The notes beneath the pieces were generated by a model. That model was given only the letters and a program-made list of their open reading frames with translations. It did not search any database and was not told the origin of the DNA. DNA of 6,312 nucleotides from an uncultured Pseudomonadota bacterium. Lineage in GTDB: Bacteria; SAR324; NAC60-12. Below are positions 1-4,595 of the stretch, in pieces. How positions within the stretch are numbered: position 1 is the stretch's first letter; each line of letters starts with the position of its first letter. The stretch spans positions 1 to 6,312 of the forward strand of contig CAJXNF010000178.1 in the NCBI GenBank assembly GCA_913056375.1. The letters are read 5' to 3'. The position numbers were made by a program, and so were the translations under genes.

Positions 1-356
1 AGAGCAATGAAAACTCCGTTGACAGCTCCAAGCAACCCACCTATGAAAATCGATAGCAGGAAAATCAGCGGCCATGACATCTCTGGCCAATAAGCTAGAG
101 TAAAAGTGGTAGTCATGTACATCGCTGAGACAGCCACTGCTGTAAAACTTACATCAATGCCTCCCGAAACCAACACAAGCATAGCCGCTATAGCCAAGAT
201 CCCAAGAACAATTGATGCTCGGAGGATATCACTGACTGTGGTGATAGAAAAAAAATTTGGGTCTGACAGCGTTGCAAGGCAGGAAAAGCCCAGTATTACA
301 AGTGCAACTAGAGTCTCATTGCGCGTAAAGAATCCGGCAGGAAAAAAGCCCTTCAT
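1..356 (-). CDS. Sugar ABC transporter permease, N-terminal part (runs off window)
   Basis: This is the first 118 codons of an inner-membrane permease of the BPD_transp_2 (RbsC/XylH/YphD-like) family, which forms the channel of CUT2-type sugar importers. My translation begins MKGFFPAGFFTRNETLVAL. It has hydrophobic stretches at about residues 15-31, 45-62, 66-85 and 92-115. Two family hallmarks are present: VSGGIDVSFTAVA (about residues 82-94 region start, after TM2) and GAVNGVFIA near the window edge. The ATG at 356-354 overlaps the TGA of the ATPase gene as ATGA, and no clear Shine-Dalgarno precedes it, so translation is probably coupled to the ATPase. The rest of the protein (usually 310-350 residues in this family) lies outside the window. 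The family call is firm; the transported sugar cannot be read from this part. Confidence 0.9.
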   Translation of the reverse strand, partial: MKGFFPAGFFTRNETLVALVILGFSCLATLSDPNFFSITTVSDILRASIVLGILAIAAMLVLVSGGIDVSFTAVAVSAMYMTTTFTLAYWPEMSWPLIFLLSIFIGGLLGAVNGVFIA

Positions 357-1849
357 GAGGCGAGTTTATAGGCAAGTTCATCTTCTGTTACAGTACCTGC
401 TGCGACTTCGTCAATTATCTCTCCACCTCGCATGACAAGGATACGATGACAGGTCGTTAATAGTTCTGGTAGGTCGTCTGAAATCACCACCACACCAAGT
501 CCAGAAGAAGCCAGATCACGGATGATATCATGGATATCTGACTTTGAACCCACATCTACCCCAACACTAGGGCCGTTGAGAATTAGCACCAATGGTGAAC
601 GTGCCAACCAACGTGCAAGGACAACTCTTTGCTGGTTGCCTCCTGAGAGAGATTGGACTGGTGCTTCCACGGATGGTGTCTTCACCTTGAAGCGTTCTAA
701 CCATTTGTTTGCATCACTTACTAACGCAAGCAAATCCAAGAAGCCATGTTGTTCATGATGTTCTAACCTACCAATCGCAACATTACGAATGATCGATTGA
801 GTCAGAAATAATCCTTCTGTCAGGCGATCTTCTGGAACATAACCAATTTGGTTGGAGGCTGCTGCAATTGGATCACCCAAGGGAATTGAGCGGCCATTTA
901 AGCGGATTTGACCACTGTCTGGGGTGACCAAGCCAAAAAGTGCTTTTGCTAGTGAGGTCCGGCCACTCCCCAACAGGCCTGTAATACCGAGAACTTCCCC
1001 CTTGCGTATGTCAAAGGATACATTTAGGAATGAACCCTTTTTGTTCAAGTTATTGACCTGCATCAAAGTTTCGGGGGTTTCAATCAATGCATTCGGAGGG
1101 TGTTCTGGTACATCTCGACCTGTCATATGCCGAGTCAGAGAGGTCGTGTCAAATTCTTCTGCAGGTCCCTCAGCGACCTTGCAACCGTTACGCAATACAA
1201 CTACTCGCTCGCTGACCTCCAGGACCTCAGCCAGTTTATGGCTAACAAAAACTACTGCGACACCATCCTCCTTGAGCATCCGGATAATGCGCAAAAGCGA
1301 ACGTACTTCCCGTTCTGTCAACGCTGTAGTTGGTTCGTCCATGATTATCAATCTTGCTTCTGAAGCAAGCGCTCTCGCAATGGCGACCAACTGCTTATGA
1401 GCCACAGGTAGTGACTCGACACGTTCATCTATTGGAATGTCCACACCAATGCGCTCCAGAGCCGCAGTTGCTACAGTTCGGGCATTTCGCTTACGAAACC
1501 ATTTTTGGTGCTGGGTAAGTTGGCAGGCGAAGGCAATATTTTCGGCAACAGTCAGATTTGGAAAGAGAGAAAAGTCTTGGAAGATGACCATAATCCCAGC
1601 GGCAGCCGAAAGACGGGGATTTAATTGCCCTTTTTGAAGACCGTCAATGTGGATTACTCCTTCAGTGGGTTGCTCAACTCCGGCTAATATTTTTAACAGT
1701 GTAGACTTGCCAGATCCGTTTTCCCCAGCTAGGCAGACCGCTTCTCCAGCGCTGACTCTAAAATCAACATTGTCTAGCGCTGTCACACCTGCATAGCGTT
1801 TTGTGACACCCACCATTGAGACGAAGGCGTCAGGATCAGGCAAAGCCAT
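353..1849 (-). CDS. Sugar ABC transporter ATP-binding protein, double NBD (RbsA/MglA type)
   Basis: This 498-residue protein is the cytoplasmic ATPase of a CUT2 sugar importer, at the usual length for RbsA/MglA/XylG proteins. Domain 1 has Walker A GENGSGKS (42-49), Q-loop Gln91, a degenerate signature SLPVAHKQL (146-154), Walker B LIIMDEP (167-173, Asp171 and Glu172 intact) and the H-loop His204. Domain 2 has a Walker A-like GLLGSGRT (291-298) with Arg instead of Lys, as is normal in this family, then YVPEDR (337-342) and a good signature LSGGNQQ (401-407). Its Walker B is LVLILNGPSVGVDVG, where the usual Asp-Glu is Asn425-Gly426. Known family logic pairs domain 1 Walker motifs with the domain 2 signature, so one competent ATP site should remain. 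The ATG at 1849 has only a weak upstream TGGA; the N-terminus fits the family. It follows the binding-protein gene by 74 bp and overlaps the permease gene by 4 bp. Confidence 0.95.
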   Translation of the reverse strand: MALPDPDAFVSMVGVTKRYAGVTALDNVDFRVSAGEAVCLAGENGSGKSTLLKILAGVEQPTEGVIHIDGLQKGQLNPRLSAAAGIMVIFQDFSLFPNLTVAENIAFACQLTQHQKWFRKRNARTVATAALERIGVDIPIDERVESLPVAHKQLVAIARALASEARLIIMDEPTTALTEREVRSLLRIIRMLKEDGVAVVFVSHKLAEVLEVSERVVVLRNGCKVAEGPAEEFDTTSLTRHMTGRDVPEHPPNALIETPETLMQVNNLNKKGSFLNVSFDIRKGEVLGITGLLGSGRTSLAKALFGLVTPDSGQIRLNGRSIPLGDPIAAASNQIGYVPEDRLTEGLFLTQSIIRNVAIGRLEHHEQHGFLDLLALVSDANKWLERFKVKTPSVEAPVQSLSGGNQQRVVLARWLARSPLVLILNGPSVGVDVGSKSDIHDIIRDLASSGLGVVVISDDLPELLTTCHRILVMRGGEIIDEVAAGTVTEDELAYKLAS

Positions 1850-1883
1850 TGGGAATCCAGCTGTCCAGAATCATTGAAACTTT

Positions 1884-1908
1884 GGGTGACTGCATCGTGC
1901 AATCACCC
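1884..1908 (-). promoter_or_regulatory. Intercistronic hairpin between binding-protein and ATPase genes
   Basis: On the minus strand the arms GGGTGATTGCA and TGCAGTCACCC pair over 11 positions (one U-G wobble) around a CGA loop. The flanking bases at 1909 and 1883 add a twelfth T-A pair. It is followed by AAAGTTTC, not a U-run, so it does not look like an intrinsic terminator. Its position between a binding-protein gene and the ATPase gene suggests an mRNA-stabilising or processing element that raises binding-protein output over the membrane components, a known arrangement in binding-protein operons. The structure is directly visible; the role is inferred. Confidence 0.6.
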
Positions 1909-1923
1909 ACCTCTCAAAAGCGA

Positions 1924-2904
1924 TCAGAACGGATAGTCCGCCATGTTGCTCTTGTTGACATTGACCCAAGCTTGGCCATAGATCACTTTGCCGTCCAGTT
2001 TGACCTTCTCGTAGCCATCAAGGCCCAGGTTCATACCATCTGTGACCTTTTGCCCATCAATGACCATCTGTGCTAACTTGTTCATAGCATAGCCAGCCAC
2101 GGAGGGATCCCAGAAGCCAATCCCATCCACTGCACCTGTCTCCAAGTATTGACCGGCAATAGAGGGCAGTGAAGTTCCGAAGACACATGTTTCCTTCTCC
2201 ATTCCTCGCTCTTCAATGGCAAGACCAATTCCGGCCACGTCAGTTGAAGCTGAACCTTGCATACCCTTGACATTTGGGAAGGCTCTCAAAACTTCCTGTG
2301 CTCGCTCATAAGCATTTTGGGCATCATCAAAGGTCTCGTTTTTGTCACCCACCATCTTCATTTTTGGATATTTCTGCTTTTGGTAGGCAATAGCACCGTC
2401 TACCCATTGATTGTGGGTTTGAGAGGTCAGAGAACCAACAAATACGGCATATTCGCCTTCACCATTCATACACTGAGCAAGTTGCTCCATCAGGTTGGCT
2501 CCAAAGTCTTCGTTAACAAACGCTTCAATGTCGTATGCCACGTTTTGCTTACTTGCTGCCTCGTGAGTAATGACCACAATGCCTTGTTTCATAGCACGAG
2601 CCAAGACTGGCTCCAGCGCTTCAGGAGACATCGGAACGACAGCTAAGGCATTAACTCCCTGGGCAATCATGTCTTCAATCAAAGCAGCTTGCTGTTGTGG
2701 ATCAGCTTGGGCAGGACCCACTTGAAAGGCGTTTGAACCTGTATCTGCAGCGTATTTCTTTACACCTTCTTCCATTCGGTTAAACCATTGGATTCCAGCA
2801 ATCTTTACCACGGTGGCAATTGATGTTTCTTGCGCATAACTTGAAGGGGTGGCTACAAGTGCAGTTGCTGCAATGGCTAATGCTGATAAAAACTTCTTCA
2901 TCAT
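1924..2904 (-). CDS. Periplasmic sugar-binding protein of CUT2 ABC importer (RhaS/LsrB-like)
   Basis: This 326-residue protein captures the substrate in the periplasm and delivers it to the permease. It is a Peripla_BP_4-type type I binding protein. Residues 1-24 form a Sec signal peptide (MMKKFLSALAIAATALVA core, cleavage predicted after SYA), with no lipobox Cys. The mature part resembles LsrB/RhaS-type proteins: GPAQADPQQQAALIEDMIAQ, the VVPMSPEAL segment, a GSASTDVAG hinge-side segment, an IGFWDPSVAGYAMNKL segment and a C-terminal NMADYPF end. I chose the start at the tandem ATG codons (2904 or 2901), because GGGAG at 2914-2910 sits 5 and 8 nt before them and the signal peptide begins there. 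An in-frame GTG further upstream at 2961 would bury the signal peptide. The gene is first in the operon. The ligand is unknown: AI-2 contact positions of LsrB, as I remember them, appear changed, so a sugar such as a pentose or deoxyhexose is more likely. Confidence 0.9.
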   Translation of the reverse strand: MMKKFLSALAIAATALVATPSSYAQETSIATVVKIAGIQWFNRMEEGVKKYAADTGSNAFQVGPAQADPQQQAALIEDMIAQGVNALAVVPMSPEALEPVLARAMKQGIVVITHEAASKQNVAYDIEAFVNEDFGANLMEQLAQCMNGEGEYAVFVGSLTSQTHNQWVDGAIAYQKQKYPKMKMVGDKNETFDDAQNAYERAQEVLRAFPNVKGMQGSASTDVAGIGLAIEERGMEKETCVFGTSLPSIAGQYLETGAVDGIGFWDPSVAGYAMNKLAQMVIDGQKVTDGMNLGLDGYEKVKLDGKVIYGQAWVNVNKSNMADYPF

Positions 2905-2909
2905 GAGTA

Positions 2910-2914
2910 CTCCC
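2910..2914 (-). promoter_or_regulatory. Shine-Dalgarno deciding the binding-protein start
   Basis: On the minus strand GGGAG is followed by TACTC and then ATGATGAAG. The spacing is 5 nt to the first ATG and 8 nt to the second, so the second (2901) may be the preferred start. Either choice yields a normal signal peptide and rules out the in-frame GTG at 2961. Confidence 0.75.
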
Positions 2915-2946
2915 AAAAAATTAGGAATGTTGAAATTTGCCGGGGC

Positions 2947-3030
2947 AGGTGAGTCAGACACCTAACATGGCAAGCTTAGCTGAGCACAGGTCTTATCAGA
3001 CCTTTGATAACAATCTACCCTTCGTTACAA
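2947..3030 (-). promoter_or_regulatory. Structured 5' leader of the ABC operon (small hairpins)
   Basis: Between the predicted transcription start (about 3047) and the binding-protein start the minus strand can form three small hairpins. They are CCCTT/AAGGG (about 3025-3006 region), AGGTCT-GATA-AGACCT (3003-2988, six perfect pairs with a 4-nt loop) and AGGTG/CACCT (2963-2947). None is followed by a U-run, and I recognise no known riboswitch. The leader may affect message stability or translation; this is inference. Confidence 0.35.
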
Positions 3031-3053
3031 GCAAGGGATTTCCAGAGGGCGTG

Positions 3054-3081
3054 ATTATATTTTTAGAACTTGAACGGTCAA
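3054..3081 (-). promoter_or_regulatory. Sigma-70-like promoter of the ABC importer operon
   Basis: On the minus strand the -35 box TTGACC (3081-3076) is followed after 16 bp by a perfect -10 box TATAAT (3059-3054). Transcription would start at about 3047, giving a leader of roughly 143 nt before the binding-protein gene. It is the best promoter match I found in the long non-coding stretch and lies in the right place and direction. Five of six -35 bases and all six -10 bases match consensus. Confidence 0.7.
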
Positions 3082-3082
3082 G
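3069..3082. promoter_or_regulatory. Palindrome overlapping the -35 box (candidate operator)
   Basis: The plus strand reads CTTGA-ACGG-TCAAG, a perfect 5-bp inverted repeat covering the whole -35 box. A protein bound here would compete with RNA polymerase, so it is a candidate repressor site. The half-site ACTTGA also occurs at 3248 and 3282 upstream. No regulator gene lies in the window, so the assignment is inference. Confidence 0.35.
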
Positions 3083-3247
3083 CAATTTCCTCCACGGGAT
3101 TTTTCAATATCCAACGAAGTCCGAACAATCGATCCCCGCTTAGAAGAATTTTTGGCAGAATTCCCAAATCCGAAAGAATGTGAATCATCCTTTGCTTTGA
3201 AGACGCAAAAATAAACCTGCAATTTTCCTGAGAATTTATTTCATAAG

Positions 3248-3290
3248 ACTTGATTTGAACTGTACCGATCATCAAATCGATACTTGATTT
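3248..3290. repeat. ACTTGATTT direct repeats with interleaved inverted repeat
   Basis: The 9-bp word ACTTGATTT occurs at 3248-3256 and 3282-3290, 34 bp apart. Between them, GATTTGA (3252-3258) and TCAAATC (3272-3278) form a 7-bp inverted repeat with 13 bp between the arms. The block lies about 170-210 bp upstream of the predicted -35 box. It could be a cluster of activator or repressor half-sites, or chance in AT-rich DNA. Confidence 0.3.
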
Positions 3291-3299
3291 AGGAGAGCG

Positions 3300-3327
3300 C
3301 CAATTTCCCTTTGATTAAAGGAATTGG
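3300..3327. repeat. Bulged inverted repeat in the intergenic region
   Basis: CCAATT(T)CC(C)TTT pairs with AAAGGAATTGG around a GATT loop: eleven pairs with two single-base bulges. No T-run follows it on either strand, so it is not a standard terminator. It may be a regulatory or boundary structure; its role is unknown. Confidence 0.35.
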
Positions 3328-3341
3328 TGGTAATTTTCTTT

Positions 3342-3379
3342 AAAAATAGCCAACAAACTAGCCAACAATTATTTTGGCT
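3342..3379 (-). terminator. Possible weak terminator downstream of tRNA-Leu
   Basis: On the minus strand AGCCAA (3379-3374) can pair with TTGGCT at 3365-3360 or with the second copy at 3353-3348, and the second copy is followed by ATTTTT. The stem is only six pairs and the loop for the T-adjacent copy is 20 nt, so the terminator call is weak. The two TTGGCT copies belong to a 10-bp direct repeat, TAGCCAACAA on the plus strand (3347-3356 and 3359-3368). Confidence 0.3.
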
Positions 3380-3502
3380 GGAGGTGGTATTTTATGGAAT
3401 GATTTGGAAAGATGGGAGGTCGGTAAATGCTGATAAAGCAAGAATTATCAGTAATTTAATAAGCTATTTTGGGATGGTTTGGAAGACTTTGGAATTCAAG
3501 GA

Positions 3503-3589
3503 TGGTGCTGAAGGGGGGACTCGAACCCCCACGAGCGAAAGCCCACTGCCCCCTCAAGACAGCGTGTCTACCAGTTCCACCACTTCAGC
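3503..3589 (-). tRNA. tRNA-Leu (anticodon GAG)
   Basis: The 87-nt minus-strand sequence folds as a class II tRNA. The acceptor arm GCTGAAG (3589-3583) pairs with CTTCAGC (3513-3507), followed by discriminator A and an encoded CCA (3505-3503). The D-loop has TGGTAGAC. The anticodon stem CTGTC/GGCAG encloses the loop TTGAGGG, so the anticodon is GAG at 3555-3553. The long variable arm (GGGC-TTTC-GCTC) and the T-loop GTTCGAGTC are typical of leucine tRNA. It decodes CUC and CUU. It lies 53 bp downstream of the ROK kinase gene in the same direction with no visible terminator between them, so read-through is possible. Confidence 0.97.
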
Positions 3590-3642
3590 AAACCCAATTG
3601 AATATGCAACTTCGCTTTCGCTAGCAAGTCTTTTTTGTAAGC

Positions 3643-4527
3643 TTACACGGCGAGTGCAGCTGCTCCATGTACCCCACTAGAGTCACCGAGTTGATTTTCT
3701 ACAATCTTGGTTAGTGGGGTCCCAAAAACAATTTCGTTTGTTCTTCTGAGGCCCTCAGAATAAAGAATGGGTAGGTTGGAGACTCCACCACCAATCACAA
3801 TGATATCTGGTTCCAGATGGACCATGATATTTGCCATAGATCGAGCAAAATAGTTTAGGACCTGATCCATGACCAATTTACAAGCACTATCGCCATTTAG
3901 AAAGCCTTCATGGATGGAAGCAACACTACGATCCTGACCAGTTGCTTCTCTATAGATCCTTTGGATTCCAGTTCCTGAGAGATAATTTTCTGCACAGCCT
4001 TTGCGTCCACACCAGCATAGCACCCCATCAGGCTCCTCAATCGATGCGTGACCCCATTCACCTGCAAGGCCGGTTCTTCCCTTCCAAGGCTGGCCGTTGA
4101 TCACAATTCCACCACCCATGCCGGTTCCCATGATGATGCCAGCTACGCATTGATAACCTTTTCCTGCACCGTGGAGGGCTTCGCTGAGAACAAAACAATT
4201 CGCATCATTCTCAATGTTGATTCCCTGCCCAAGCCGACTTGCCAAATCTTCCTCAAGCGCCTCACCAATCAAACACTGTGCATTGGCTTGCTGGACTCGC
4301 TTCGTTGACTGGTTGACAACTCCGGGGATACCCATGCCCAATTTTACTGGTTCATCGCTAGCGTTACGCAGTTCCTCGATCAAGCCAGCGATGTTGGCAA
4401 GAACCTGTGCATAACCTTTTTCCTGTTCTGTGGAAACTCTCTTTCGAACAAGGACATTCATCGCATCATCGGTCGTTAAAATGCCTTCGATCTTTGTTCC
4501 ACCAAGATCGATGCCGATTCTATTCAT
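3643..4527 (-). CDS. ROK-family sugar kinase (Mak/NagK-like)
   Basis: This 294-residue cytoplasmic protein is a ROK hexokinase that transfers phosphate from ATP to a sugar, probably fructose, glucose or an N-acetylated hexosamine. The phosphate-binding DLGGTK lies at 7-12. MGIPGV is at 65-70, the catalytic Asp108 sits in IENDANCF, and GTGMGGG is at 134-140. The zinc site is complete: GEWGH with His160, then CWCGRKGC with Cys171, Cys173 and Cys178. The end GDSSGVHGAA and the SGTG segment after the zinc site recall E. coli Mak (fructokinase), and the length matches Mak and NagK (about 300). There is no N-terminal helix-turn-helix, so it is a kinase, not a NagC-type repressor. The start is well supported: GGAGG lies 6 nt before the ATG. 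It follows the topoisomerase gene by 68 bp with no strong terminator between them. The exact substrate is not determined. Confidence 0.93.
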   Translation of the reverse strand: MNRIGIDLGGTKIEGILTTDDAMNVLVRKRVSTEQEKGYAQVLANIAGLIEELRNASDEPVKLGMGIPGVVNQSTKRVQQANAQCLIGEALEEDLASRLGQGINIENDANCFVLSEALHGAGKGYQCVAGIIMGTGMGGGIVINGQPWKGRTGLAGEWGHASIEEPDGVLCWCGRKGCAENYLSGTGIQRIYREATGQDRSVASIHEGFLNGDSACKLVMDQVLNYFARSMANIMVHLEPDIIVIGGGVSNLPILYSEGLRRTNEIVFGTPLTKIVENQLGDSSGVHGAAALAV

Positions 4528-4533
4528 AAGTTA

Positions 4534-4538
4534 CCTCC
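4534..4538 (-). promoter_or_regulatory. Strong Shine-Dalgarno of the ROK kinase gene
   Basis: On the minus strand GGGAGGT is followed by AACTT and the ATG, giving a GGAGG core at 6 nt spacing. It fixes the start at 4527 and suggests efficient translation. A possible -35 (TTGAAC) with a poor -10 (TAACAA, 17 bp spacing) lies just upstream, too weak to call a promoter. Confidence 0.7.
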
Positions 4539-4595
4539 CATTTGTTATTGATGAAATGAACTGAGTTCAACGAGTCGAATTGATCTTGTTAACCC

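Larger units (their letters stand above)
2962..3502. other. Non-coding stretch between tRNA-Leu and the ABC operon
   Basis: No convincing gene lies in these 541 bases on either strand. The half nearest the importer holds the promoter, candidate operator and leader described separately. The half nearest the tRNA is AT-rich and holds short direct and inverted repeats, including two imperfect copies of a word close to ATGATTTGGAAAGA (3399-3412 and 3474-3487). Open frames crossing it encode no protein I recognise and lack good ribosome binding sites. Confidence 0.6.

Noticed and set aside
924..1400. Plus-strand open frames opposite the ATPase gene
   Set aside because: They lie antisense to strongly conserved ABC motifs and their translations resemble no protein; they are shadows of the real gene.
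2905..2961. GTG start 19 codons upstream for the binding protein
   Set aside because: It would place a polar extension before the signal peptide, has no Shine-Dalgarno, and lies in a leader hairpin. The tandem ATG at 2904/2901 has GGGAG at proper spacing.
3078..3275. Minus-strand open frame of 65 codons in the intergenic region
   Set aside because: No recognisable domain or convincing Shine-Dalgarno, and its end overlaps the predicted -35 box of the importer promoter.
3636..3647. Perfect 12-bp palindrome TGTAAGCTTACA over the ROK stop codon, as a terminator
   Set aside because: On the coding strand it is followed by AAAAAA, not a U-run, and as RNA it gives only a 4-bp stem.
3324..3680. Plus-strand open frame of 118 codons
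   Set aside because: Its second half (GAEGGTRTPTSE...) is the translation of the antisense strand of tRNA-Leu, a familiar artefact. Its first half resembles no family and lacks a good ribosome binding site.
4528..4595. Terminator or promoter between the topoisomerase and kinase genes
   Set aside because: Only a 5-bp hairpin (TGAAC/GTTCA) without a proper U-run and a poor -10 (TAACAA) can be found; neither is strong enough to call.
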